Shown here: piece by piece, positions 7,126 to 20,200 of the stretch
Numbering within the stretch: the stretch's first letter is position 1
How the letters are laid out: the number at the start of each line of letters is the position of its first letter
DNA from: Tubulanus polymorphus
Taxonomy: Eukaryota > Nemertea > Palaeonemertea > Tubulaniformes > Tubulanidae
Length of the DNA: 64,000 bases
Reading direction: 5' to 3'
Assembly: GCF_964204645.1 (NCBI RefSeq)
Contig: NC_134030.1
Coordinates: 13,732,447 to 13,796,446 of the forward strand
Notes under the pieces: generated by a model
Database searches by the model: none
Told to the model about the DNA's origin: nothing
Seen by the model: the letters and a program-made list of their open reading frames with translations, nothing else
Program-made: the position numbers and the translations under genes

Positions 7126-10100
7126 CTGATTCTTAGGTTGTGCAGTCTTTAGTAATCATGCATTTCGAGGATATGCATTTTCTGTTCGAGCTCCACACAG
7201 TCGGTTTTCAGTTTGCGCAGTCGATTTCCAGTCGGTTCAGTCAAATTTGTAAGAACAGACGGGAAAACATAAACAAAAACAAACATTAATGACTTCTTCA
7301 AGACAATTTAGTTTGAAAAATGCTGATCATCTATAAGTATGGATTCACGGCTATGATGCAAATGTGATTTAGTAAATTCAATTTTGAGTTTTAATCGATT
7401 TATCAGTACATGTATAGTGTTCATTTCCTGGATTTACATTCTAAGTTTTCTCTGGATTATGAATGTATGTCTCATGATTCAGTCGAGGATTAAAGCACTT
7501 TTTCTGGCTGGGTCTTAAAGGTAACTCAGATTTCTTTTTAGAAAAGCCTCAAAATTCGACGTAATTTTTTTAAGTCAGACATTTTGCTGTTGTCCCAACG
7601 TGTCCGAAGTCAGTTCTGCTGTATACTCATTAATCATTAATAGTGATAAATGGCCCGTGAACTTGATTTAACTCGTCTCTGTGTTCGATGGGCTCTGGAT
7701 CGAAATTGATATGAACGGACGCTGTATGGCATAGATTGGCTCAAAACGATAAATAAACATCAAAAACATTATATCTTTATATATATTTTACATCAATATT
7801 TATCTACAAAATATTTATCAAAACCACAAAAACCTATTAACCTAATATTAAGAATTATCATTAGAACAAAAGAAAAAAGTAAAATAACTTCTAATAAGAA
7901 TCAACGACGTAAATTTGAAATTTTCATATTACAGTACTGACTTTTCAAAGTAAGCACCTTTTTGCAGATGTCACACCCTCTTGAAAAATAGATCTATTTC
8001 TATACAAATGTGTAAACTAAGCGAATGAAATATCAAGAGCATATCACAAATATTTGGTTGCAGAAACAAAATTCATAACATTATAAAGTAAACCAACCAA
8101 TTATCAAGTAAACCAATTCACAGAAAATCATTCCAAATTTGAATAAATGATTAAGCTTCCCTTTCAAGAAAACGCTGATGCCTTTATAAATCTTCGGATA
8201 GCTATAACTATATATCGAGGTGATTAATTAGTTAAGCACCTGCTTGGTTTTTCATTAATATCAATGAAATTCTCATGAAGTAAGGTGTATTGTCCTGGAA
8301 GAGCCTATTGAACTTTGAAATTTATGTCCATTACAGTCAAATATCAAAAAGGAAAAACTATTTTGAAAACGATATACATGTAAATTCTATAAAAAAATAT
8401 ATCTTAAGTAAGAGTTATATATAGGCTTAGACCTTTTGGCACTATAACTACACGCCAGTGGCGCTATCTATGGCGTAGTTATTTACACATATTGAATATT
8501 TTGGCAACAAGGCTACTCCCATCCGAAAAAAATATTTTTCCATACAGGGCAAACATTAAATTTTCCTTAAAAACCCCCAGTCCTGTCTGAACAAATGAAA
8601 AATAATAATAGAAACTATCAGATTAATTTTCAAAAATTGTGTGTTATTACCTAAAACAGTTATGTTCTGACCATTATGATTTACTTCGGTTTAAAACAAT
8701 TAATCTAGTTAGTCGAAAATATATGAAAATACTTGGTAATTCTTCAATAATGCTTTCATCATAACCAACATAGCATATCAAAATAACGTTGTGTATTACC
8801 ACTATAAAACAAATATTGCATTGACAATTTTAATGTAACAATGGACAATGTATTAATACAAAGGAGCATGTAGGTCTACAAAAATCTACATTAACTAAGA
8901 CTTATGTGATTGAAATTTTGTAAAAGTTCAATCAACTATTAACAAATAATATCACAGCTCTATAGTATCATATATGGACAGTGAAAATATCTTCATTGTT
9001 GCAATTTAAAAAAAAAAATAATATATTGTATTTCTATCTATTACTAAATGCATCAACAAAGTAAAAAACTCTCGTAACAGGACCAAATTTGAGATATTTT
9101 AGCTTAAGTCGGTCTTATACATGAAGGCCAAGTTTTCAATCTTTAAGTAAGACAAGTCTTAGCTCTGCTTCGTTCTGTAACAGATCTCACACTTAAAGTG
9201 TTCGCATTTAAACCATTTCATACTTCAAACAGAAAAAAAGACCCTGATTTTAACTAAAAGGTTATGGATTCTGTGCAGAAATAAACCCAACTTCTACAAC
9301 CATAGACAGATAAGAAATAGAGAGCTCAATTCCTCCAGGAAGACTGGAGACCCCTACAAAGTGAATCTAATTCTTGGACACTTAGCTATCAGATATGAGT
9401 ATACTTGATCTAAATGATTATTCAATTCAATGCAGATACAATAAAATGGAAAATATCATTTTAGGTTTTTGTTATAGGTTTTTTTTGCGAGTGTTCAATA
9501 TCAAAGTTTAATGATTTTTCACGTAATTTTTTTGTTTTCACGAGTCGACAGCCCATGGTGTCATCAAATCATAATCTTTTCTTTGATTGGCCTTGTCAGC
9601 AATGACATATTCAAATTGGTTGTCATGATGACTGGGTATCGTTGTTCGTACGTAACGGTTTTTTGTACGTGGGCTGCTGGCATCCCCTCCATCAAAGTTC
9701 TTTACGTAATCGCTGTTCTGAAAAAGAAAATTGTGAAAGCTTCATTTGTTGAAACCTAACCTATCAATTGAGGACGACTTCCCACTGTGCACACCGATCT
9801 CGGAGATTTTGAAACGATACTAAAAAGTCAGACCCCTCAGTAAGCCAGAGAAACAAGCCTCCACCTATTTTTGACTTTCTGTCCTATATCATTCTAGGTA
9901 GCACACCACGAATACTCCAGCGCATGAGTTCCAATTTCTACAAGCCCTTGGTATCTCAGTCCAAGTCCTATTTGTGTATGGCACAATGTGAAAAACTGCA
10001 GGGTAATATAGAAGGAAACAATGGTGCGCCAGGTGGCAGGCAGAAATGACAAAATCTAAATGCCCGCCACCTGGGTCACATAGAATTTGCCAATGGAGCT

Positions 10101-10664
10101 TTATTGAATCCACTTACCCTTTTTTAATTTTTACCTGAACTTCAAGTCAATCACAGCCTTGAAACTAGACAAGAGCTCTGGCGAAATAGCTCTTGTGAGG
10201 ATAATACTAGACAGAGGTGTATCTAAGGGATCATATGTAACGTCCTCAAGGTCTGCAAAATCTTGTAGTGCAGATTTATCTAAATGCAGTTTTTCTAAAG
10301 CCCACAATATTGTCGAAAAAAAATCTAAAGGGAAATTTCAGTAGAACAGATGCACATACCGGTAGTTGTTGAAAGGGGTCCAAAAGGTACTTCCAAAATG
10401 CACTGTTCTCAAATATTTGATGCTTTGTTCGATAGTTATGGGCTTTCAAGGATGAAACCCCCCAAAATCTTGGTTATATGTAATTTGTGTTGTCCCGGCT
10501 GAACTCCATCATGACGTCATAGCATTCGTTGAATAGGTAAATGAAGTGGATCAGCAGGTGCTAAACAAAATGGCGGCACAATTGAAGAGGTTCATATTCA
10601 TTATTTCTAGCGCGAATACTGATACTCAAGGTGTATGATATAACGATTTATTGTGTGTGATGTG
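7126..10664. other. Non-coding, AT-rich spacer
   Basis: I see no supported exon in this stretch. A compact hairpin lies at about 10027-10075, where GCCAGGTGGCAGGCA pairs with TGCCCGCCACCTGG across a 20-base loop. Short chance frames are present but lack coding character. Confidence 0.45.
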
Positions 10665-10800
10665 TTCAATGATTCATTAGGGTGTCTGCTGCTTTCGCAG
10701 AAACCCTCTTGTAATTCTGTTGATTATCATTATCATAAATTTTCCAATTTCCAGCCAAAATTTTTTCACAAAATGTAACTCCTCTCAGATTCAACCACTA
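10665..10800 (+). repeat. Dispersed repeat (AACCCTCTTGTAATTCTGTT family)
   Basis: It is matched at 43880-44010 with about 75-80 percent identity by eye, including the GGTTTTCTG/AAACCCTC inverted segment and a (ATT)n tract. It is probably the end of a non-autonomous element. Confidence 0.5.
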
Positions 10801-11535
10801 ACAGCTTATAAACGTAATATTCATTTCTGTCAGAAATATAACTCAGTGCCTGACCATTTCGAATTTGCGTATAGTAATTTATTATGAATTAATCCTGGGT
10901 AATCATCAGGTTCAAACAGCGACAAGAATAACGCAAAGCATTGTCATCCATTGATTTAGGTACATCCTGAAAAGCCTACAAATTAACGGACCACCTCAAG
11001 CGTTAAACCTTAAATCACGGATTCCGATTTACAATTAGTCCGGATCCGTCATTTACCGCAGACAATATACAGCCAACATGGCGGATGGTTGAAATCATTT
11101 TCAGCTTAAATTTATCGCAGATTTATGGCGAGTTTTAGGACTTTAATGATCTATAATCCCTAGAATGAGTCAATTGATCAATTCGAGATTTCTGGCTCAA
11201 ATCAATGTAATATGGACAGAAATGGTAGGGATTTTCATGGAATTTTACTTCCGCGTTTACTTGACGACTGAGATTGATGACAACAACAGCAGAGTTTATG
11301 TAATTTAAGGTGAGAATCCATTAACCCAGGGAATGTTAGACATGATTTCTTGGTCTAACTGCAGTTAAGGTCACCTTTCCACTGGGTGGTGCTATGATAT
11401 GAGTACATATAGTAGCAAATGAGTACTCGGCGAAGCAATGATCGTTGTTGGCTACCTACTTAATGCTTAGCTTTTTTCGGGGATACACCTAGAATAAATC
11501 TAGGCCCTTAATGTAGTGTGATAAAGCCTAAGTAG
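10801..11535. other. Non-coding spacer
   Basis: No gene is visible. 11349-11395 is the second copy of the short repeat seen at 4083-4130. Confidence 0.45.
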
Positions 11536-12350
11536 TTAGTAAGAGGCTGGTTTACACTCATGTATACGACTATTTATTTCGATTACTTTCTTTCCAGCTA
11601 TTAATCGTGGAATGAACTGGTCACTATGGTCTTCGATTCCTTTGCAGATTCTTGCAGCTGGTGGGAATATATTTAAACCACGGAGTGCAAGTGTACGTTT
11701 CAAATCAAGCTTTTTTGTCATTGGCATTCAAAGCTGTAACTTATGCTTAACTGTCTCAGATGCTGTAAATACTTGACGTTTTGTGTAATTGTTTTTTTCT
11801 AATGCCATGTTTGAAATATTTGGATTAGTAATCAGTCGTGCGTACATGTAATCTAACGTACATGCAGAATTGGATTCATTGTTATTATGGGATGATAATT
11901 CACAGGCATCAAGAGTCCTATGACATACCCTTGATATTAAGCTTTTAAAGTTTATCAGGGACTTGTTTTGGAGTAAAAACCGAATAGCCCTTAGAATACC
12001 AATTCCACAAGGCTTAACGGTCGGTGTTTATGCTCTGTGAGACAGTAGTAATAGATTTTTCACGATAAACGCACAATTTAAATTGATCTCCTAAAATATC
12101 TATTATACTTTCTTTCATTTGATTGCTTAATTACAGGTGGAAAGAGGTCAGATGGCATGAACATCGACTATGGCTGACTAATTGGCGCGAGTAGATAAAG
12201 CGTTGAGGTTTCAAAAGGTGTAGCCAAAATGCTTGTATCATCAGGAGTAGACAAATTATCGGAATATAAATGAAAACTTCACTTTGTTGATCGTCAGTTG
12301 ATTTTGCTGTAATTATTTGCCTGAATAAATCAACAAACACATCATACATT
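11536..12350 (-). pseudogene. Decayed coding region of unknown identity
   Basis: Minus-strand frames keep a coding character over about 270 codons but switch frame three or four times and carry stops. From the 5' side come MYDVFVDLFRQIITAKSTDD, TSILATPFETSTLYLLAPI, KESIIDILGDQFKLCVYREK and GIGILRAIRFLLQNKSLINF. A longer piece follows with LDYMYARLITNPNISNMALE and KRQVFTASETVKHKLQL, one TGA (near 11730), then LDLKRTLALRGLNIFPPAAR. I do not recognise the protein. It could be a degraded transposon or endogenous viral gene, or a retro-pseudogene. No neighbouring intact gene helps. Confidence 0.4.
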
Positions 12351-15027
12351 TCTCAATCTGTGTTCAGTAGAATTTCTTTCAATAAAATGAAAATTTATTC
12401 GACTAATTTTCATGTATTCAAGATTGAATTTGAATTGATCTTAAAACCAGAGCAGAAAGCATTCAGCAATTTAGAAAATCCTACTAGTAGACTCATAATC
12501 AAATTCTGTGAAGTAAGTTAAGGTCTTTTGCTCGAATCAAGTTGAGGGCTCAGGTGCCTAAAATTCAATTCCTCAATGGCCCTGTAATGCCGAGTACAAT
12601 GGAGTTTACACACTGAAATATATTGGGCTGTGTAAGTGATTTTAGTGAGCAATATATGACAGCCCTGCCATGCTGCTACTGAGACGTAAACAAGTTAAAC
12701 TGCATTGCGTCGATGCTTTGACAAACTGACTCCTAAGCGAGATGACCTTCCAAATCAGATATAAAATATAGCTGTAAAGCAGCAATAACGGGTTTTCTGA
12801 CATTTTACATACATGTGACCTGAAGGGATTGATTGCTTGGGATTCCATCAGTTATTAATTTATAATAATATTGATAATAGAGCTTTATTGGTGATCTTAC
12901 AACTTTACATATGTATGTATTCAAATATTTCAATAAAACAGATGTCTTTTATCGAATTAAGAGACTAGAGATATATTCTTATCTCTGTTTAATGTGAATA
13001 AGATTGAGTTCTTGGTAGAACAAATCAAGAACTTTAATGATGTGATATTATCAAAATGATTCACGAATGCATGTTGAAATCATTTAGCATTTATTGAGTA
13101 CAGGTGGTTTAATTCAGTTTCAAAGCTGGATCACATCAAAAACATGGTATAATTACATATACACATAAGTGCCATATGCCAACGGTACGATTAGTTCATG
13201 CAACTCCCAATGAAAGCGCCTAACAATTAAGGTACATCAGTACTTTTTACGTGGCAGCCCTTGTGGATCCATATATCGCGGATATATGTCGCGCTTCTTC
13301 AAAATAGTCGCATGTTATAAACTGGTGAAATCTTTGTGCGCTTCCCAGTGCGACATTTGAACCAGCAATGCAGAAACCCGTTGTCGCTGCTTTGCAGTTA
13401 TATTTTGCCTTGCTTAGCAAATCAGGATAGTACAATCGCATTGTCCAATAGGCTCAAAGCCAATATTCTCAGCAGGGATGCAAGTCCATGCTGCTGCCAT
13501 TGGGAAATGGTTTGTACTAATGGATGATAATGCATATCCTCCCACATGGAGGAAAAGTTGTCAATGAGTTTTTGGCCAACCAAGGAATGTACAGTCGACC
13601 ATCCAATTGAGTACAAACTAAACCAGCTGAAGCGAAGAGTATGCAAATATAAGCATGAAACAGTGTTGTTGGGGACATGACCATCTGTTAATCAAGAAGT
13701 GGATGGCGATTCTCCAATGTGGTGTGACCCCCTCACCAGCAATGTGCAGAATCAATGCCTTGATGTTATACAATAGCATGGTGGTGTGAGATTCAGTAGG
13801 CTATATGGCTGTTGTTATTTTGGCATTCAATACATGGCCATTAAGGAGTAACGCTACAGGGTCAGATCTTAGCACGTCCGATTGCCCACTGTCTATTATC
13901 GAAAGTTTTGCTTAAGAATTTGGTCATTCCACAGTTGTCATGTCCTTAATCTGCCACCATAGTCATTTAACTGCTATTCGATTGAGTAATCGCGTTAACC
14001 CTGAAGTAAAACCAATACAACCAATTTTTCTAAATCATGTATGCAGAAATATGTAGAGATAAGGTAAAAGATATATAAAGCGTTAATTAAGATAGGAGAG
14101 AATTCATAAGAACTGAATAGGAACATTAAACATTGAAAATAGAAATTACCGAGAAATAACTAAATCTTTTAATTTCTAATCTGAGTAATGAAGTAAACAA
14201 GCTCCTATTTTATTCTATAACATGGGCTATGATATGTGTGGCACCTTCTCATGTCAATCAGTCTAATTATAAAAATATATAAATATAATTATATCTAATT
14301 AAGAAGAAACAATTAATTTTTTACTAAAAATGAAAGCAATAGCAACGCGATTTCACTCTAATAGCTTGTGACATCAGAAACTTCATTCTATTGTCAATTG
14401 GTAAATTATTTTCCTGCCTCAGTATATATTGTACAATAGGCAGCCAAGCTAAAGATTATTGGTCCCATTATTGTTAACATCTAAAATTTCTAGAATAACT
14501 CATACTATGATTGGATCCCTCGAAATACAATGAATACCCTGGTAGTTGGCTAAATGGCTTAACATGATGAAGAAGTTTTAGATATTCATACAAGCTAACA
14601 GCGCCATATTCTTATACTACACTACTAAATTCAGATATGAATGGGAAACTAGATTTAAAGTTAAAGAAAGCTTTTACTAGACTTATTCCTGGAGTAGATG
14701 TTATGCAGATAATACACTCTTATCAAACCTTATGTAGAAAGTTTCAAACCTGTTTGATTAAAACTGATAAATCCTTAGATGTAAACCAGTTCGGTCTATC
14801 TTTCTAAAGGAGGTGAAGAAAAAACAATGAACAAATTTTATTTTCCACATCAAGAATAAAACCTAGGAATCAAATAATTGAAGTGTGTAGGCCTACATGA
14901 AATACGGAAAGTAAAATTTCTATAACAAAAGAAATCTGTATTTCAAAGAATACGATAAATCATCTCGTAATGCTACAGCATGTTTTGAATGATTTGTATG
15001 TATAATATGGTTTCAATGAGAGCTTAC
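12351..15027. other. Non-coding spacer with dispersed repeats
   Basis: It contains two copies of a conserved core around GCTGCAAAGCAGCGATAACG (about 12765-12805 on plus, 13366-13405 on minus), next to GGGTTTTCTG. No exon is supported. Confidence 0.45.
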
Positions 15028-15138
15028 CTCTTTACGGGGCGAGTGAATGATCTGTGTCGGGTCATGTCGTCGCGTACCTTTAGTGTTGGGGGCTCCGCCA
15101 CCAGGTCGATCCCAGAAATTATCAAACACTACTTGATG
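15028..15138 (-). CDS. GAP gene, exon 12 (last seen)
   Basis: The acceptor is TTGACAG and the donor GAG|GTAAGC. The 111 nt are open in phase 0 and read HQVVFDNFWDRPGGGAPN, then TKGTRRHDPTQIIHSPRKE. The motif and phase tie it to the upstream exons. It lies 13.4 kb from exon 11, and the gene probably continues leftward. Confidence 0.7.
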
Positions 15139-17213
15139 CTGTCAACAATATGGAAATAAAAGTAAGAATGCCAATCATAAAGCAAATTGACGCCTATGGA
15201 ACATTAATAAAAACAAAATTAACAACAATTAATCCCATATGGAATATAACATAGTTGACTGTGAATAGACAGTTTAGATCGATGTTCCAGGTGATGATAT
15301 TAAACAAGAATTACAAATATAGCTGCAAAGCAGTTATAAAGGTTTTTCAGCATAGCTGCGTCATAACTATTTCAAATGAAGGGGTTTATCGAAAATCAAA
15401 ATGTGTGTTGTATTTCTGGTATTGGAACCTGATGTGATAACTGCCATCACTCCTACATCTGTAATTGTTTAGAAAGGTTACCAGAGATCCCTATGGTCAA
15501 AGTGCTTCTATTTTAGAACATGGGACATGGGTGGCACCTTCTTAATAGAATCACAGTTGAATCATAACTGCAGCTAAACCAGACTAGCATGCACTGATGC
15601 AGAGTTAAGAGAACACAACCTTGTGATTTGATATTATAAGCAAGTTGAAATAAATAGCTTAACTATCATTGCAATGACTTCCGACTTTATTGACTAAACT
15701 TACCAACTTCGGCTAATATGATACTTTGTTTCTCCCCCTTCTCTGGCCACCAAATTGACCAGGCAGGTCTTTTTTTATAATTTGAAAAAACAAGGGGTTC
15801 AGAAACACCTTGCCCACTGGGAAGGGGTTTGGAATGCTCAACAATCAAATTTCAATATTCAATGCCCCTGGAGAACATATAAAAAGCCAATGACTGTGTA
15901 ACTCATAACGATCATAGAGCATGTTAGTAGCTACAATTTTGCAGCAAAATATGCCTAGGTAACAATACAATATGAAAATATCAAGTTATTTAATTGGCTA
16001 TTCAATGCCCACTGGTGTCAATTGAAACAAACCAATGACCTTGAAACTCACAACCAGAAAGAAACTTTCCATGATGGGTTTCTGTGTAATTGTTTCTGTT
16101 TCATTCACCGAACTCGCTGTCAAAAAGGCGATTCTCGATATAAATAGTAATGGGTTTTCCCCGCGGGATACCCGCTTTGGGAAAGGCACCTGAATCGATG
16201 CTACGAGTTCGAATCCCAATATTTAGACGTAATTTATTATTCTTTGAAATAAATTCTTAGAATTTCTATTTATGATAGGATGTGCAGGTTTTGATTTGGT
16301 AATGATGTTAATAAAAGTTAACCTCTTAAGGTATTGTTTTCTATCTATTATTTGTGACGGATTAGTTTCGATGCTCCTCACAACCCGCCCCACCACGTGT
16401 CACTTATTCACGGACATGCGGATTGTATCATTTGTAATAGGCCTACCACATGAGAGAGTCCATGGCCTACCGTAGAATAGTAGGGCCTACCGATCACGCT
16501 ATGTGCGATGAAAGTAGTGTTTGAATAAAACAAATTTTTAATGAAATAAACATTATTTATCATAATTTATCAATAGATCAGGTGCCGCCTAAATAATTGT
16601 TTGTTTCGTGAAATTTGTACAAAACTTTGCGACTTCGTCATGTCTTGTGACCCTGAAAATACTAGAAGAATCATCGGTAAGCTTATAAAACGGCGAGGTC
16701 AACATAGTAACAACAACTTCGGGGATTGAAAAAAAAAAAACTCGAAAGAATTATTTCTTATACTGATGAGTTATACTGATGGGGAGTAGCGACCGTCATT
16801 GACACCGGTTATTTATCCATTCACTATCAAATGTGACGAGCCCAATAAATGATTGCGCATAGATTCGGCCTCTCGGCATTTAGCACAGCAGTTCCGAGTA
16901 GTGTTAAGACCGATCAGCGCGCGCGCTATCTAAAACCGGTGCTAGTACGATCAATATCTACAGGTATGTTCGTGTTCAGTATTACACAGCGAGTACCAGT
17001 ATGTTGATCGAGCGTCGTCGTAGCAACGCGCTATACAGCGGCTTGAACTAGCGAGTAACGTTAATTATCTTTTAACCAAATTAGAGCACTTATAACCATC
17101 GGAATCAAATATAAACCAAGCTGCACCATCTACATCAAGTAGAGAATACCTGTGTGAAATTACAGAATTGTCGGTCCACACAAACAGCTTAAATCGTGTC
17201 ATAAAGAAACATC

Positions 17214-17245
<32 letters not shown>

Positions 17246-20200
17246 TGACGACGATGCCATAGATGGGTTCTGATGACGAAACCCATCAAAAATTAAAGAA
17301 CATGTCATGAGCTACAACTTCGCAATTGATTGCGGATACAAAATATCGATACTGCAGATCATTTCCTACCTGTGGTCCAAGTTTGAAAAAAATATCTCGA
17401 GAAATAAAATCTTAATCGCACTAACGTCATTTTCCAATGCAACCCCCTGTGGTCATAAAACTACACGACCTTACTTCATGTTCAACAAAATTTACCTGCT
17501 CTTTGTCTGTATTAAACTTCAGGATCCTAGGTGAAATTATTCAGTAGTTATAGATAGATAATAGTTATGCGGTGGCAGAAAGACACGTCGAAGTCTATTC
17601 CCCTTACTTTCATTGGAGCGGGGAGATAAAAAGATTGAATTTCCAAATATGGATATAAAAGGCAGGTAAAAACAAGAGTAATGACCCATTGACAGCAAAT
17701 TAATGTTTTTAAGTGACATATTGCAATATTGCTAGTATCGAATACAAAAAAAAAAAACTACGAGCGAATAGTCACGGAGACTGGGTGGGCATCCCATGTT
17801 TATGCAATGCAGTTCTTTTCAAGTACCAGACATGAGGCCCACGGGCCTTATCCCTTTCATGACGCGGTAGCAGAATGATTCAGTATTCAAAATTTTACAG
17901 AAAGATTACCATCGTAACCAGGTAACAAGATTTAAAATGGTTAAGATGGTATAGGCTATGTGACGATAATGTTCATTTTCTGTTTAAATATATCCTTACA
18001 TGAAAAGACAAGCCCATTTTAGCTGCCTCAAACATCACACTACATGAAAAACATCGTGCTGAAAAGAAATCCAAGATGGATGGCAACCCTGGCTGACATA
18101 CTTGACCTCAATTTTCAATAAGGGGTAGACATTTCACCTACCAAAATTCTTACACTAAGTATCATGAAAATGCATCAAGCATTGCAGGCCATTTCACGCT
18201 AGAAATTCAAGATGGCTGCCCTGGTGGCCATATTTGAAAGCCAATGACCTCGATATAAAATAGGCATGGACAGCTTACTTACCCTGATCGTCACACCAAA
18301 TTTTGCAGAAATCCATCAAGAATTGCGGGTTGCATCGTGCAAACAAGAAATTCAAGATGGCCACCCCAATGGCAGACATATTTGATCACCACTTACCTTT
18401 TTTACAATAGGGGTGGACACCCCTCCAGACCCAATCTTCAAGCTAATTTTCAAAAAGATTCATCACAAATTTCAGGCGAATACTTCTATTCAGATGATTT
18501 TAATGTTTGCCGCCACCGCTAGGAGCGCTAGTGTTCAGTCACCTAGGCCAAAGGCGAAATGAAAATCGTCCGAAATCGACAGTTTGAGTAAAATTTAACG
18601 AAATTAACAAACTATGAACCATAAGGAGCCACAGGGCATTGAAGATTGAAGTATTTTATAATTTTTCAGTACATGAATGTACTGTTATATGCCTTTCATT
18701 CCTAAAAAATTACTTTTAATAAGATAAATCAGCAATGCAATAACAAATGCTGTTACAGGCCATAGATGGCAGCACTATACGGTCATTATTGTCAGATATT
18801 TTTGGAAACTACCTACCATTATAATTATCTTGCAGATATAAAGGAGTTATCCATATAAGTTAGAATGATAAATAATACCAATAAAACGAGAAAATAACAA
18901 AATTATGACTGTAAAACTGTAGATGTTGAGATTCCATCATGAAGCTGCAGCAAGCAAATATACGTGTTGCGTAGATTCTCATGTGAAGGATTAGACTTCT
19001 CCAATAAAATCGTCAAAAAAGCTACGAAACCAATTCAAAATATACTTTTGATCATTTCAAAAAAAAAGTTAAACACTTGGAACCTACTACAATTTGGAGT
19101 TAGCAAGAGTAGGGGATCTCTGTTTAAATGTATTTCTAGGATGAATACAAAAGTCACCCACATTTCAATGCATTTTGCCTTTGAGGTAGGTGACCCAACA
19201 CTAGCGCCACTAACGGCAGTGGCTAACATTACAACTATCTGAATAGAAGTATTGCTATGTTGAATTCAATTCAATCATATATACATGGCTTGGCTTAGGG
19301 CTATGCAATTAAGAGTCAATTAAGAATGGACTTTTTTAAAAACCAGCACAGATGCCTATTCAAATCACATGTAATTCAAAAATTCAGAGCTTCTTAGTTT
19401 AATGTCCCTGTTTGCATCGCGCACATGGTTTTATATTATTGTTTACATCGAACACCTTCAACAGCTGATACAACCTCACCCACGCCTGTCAATCATCATC
19501 TTAATTGATTCATATACAAAAATGCTCCACCATGAAAATACTATGCGGTGAATCAATCTGGAAGCAGAATATCAGACACTAGGTACCTTCCTGTATAGGT
19601 TTATTTGTTGTGTGTCATTAACAATGAGTTATATAATACTTTATTCATAACTTTGAAGCGGTGTGCCGGAGTGCCAGCAACGAACGCTCAAGCAAGGTCA
19701 GTCATGTAGGCCAACATTAATACGAAACAGACCCTGGTTTCTCGCGGTTGAGCGCCTCTCCATATAAATTACAGGGACTATAGTGCACCAATCGTTGACA
19801 CTAACCTCTAATAAACTTTGTACAATCAAGATAATTCCACCCTAATTCCACTATTCAACGATCGACGCGCAGCTTAAACATGGCGCTGTCATTTAGTAGG
19901 GTATTCATAATGCATCTCTACGCACTCTATCAAAACACATTGGAATTACAGAAGTGTTTGACTTGAGAAAAACGATCAAAATCTAGCAATTTGATTTGGA
20001 AAATATCAGCACTATAGTTCAAAAAGGTTGATAAACCACCTCCAACTGTCTAATCATTTTAAAGCTTTGCCTTCATATGGAACTATTTCCCCCTTATCAC
20101 AGGTGCGTTCTGCCGCAGTGATTCGCCCGTTCAACGATAGAAACTTTCCCACGGTCTTACTATCGTCATTTTCTAATGATTTAGGAAAATATTTTTAATA

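Noticed and set aside
9889-10113. Minus-strand frame containing DPGGGHLDF, reminiscent of the GAP motif
   Set aside because: The GGG string comes from one arm of a local hairpin (10027-10075). The rest is hydrophobic, lacks AP after GGG, and has no phase-matched splice sites.
10159-10344. 61-codon plus-strand frame
   Set aside because: No splice or domain support; ordinary chance frame.
17065-17289. Minus-strand frame with Cys/Leu/Ser repeats (VCLSVCLSVC)
   Set aside because: Translation of the (GACA)n microsatellite and the flanking dispersed repeat.
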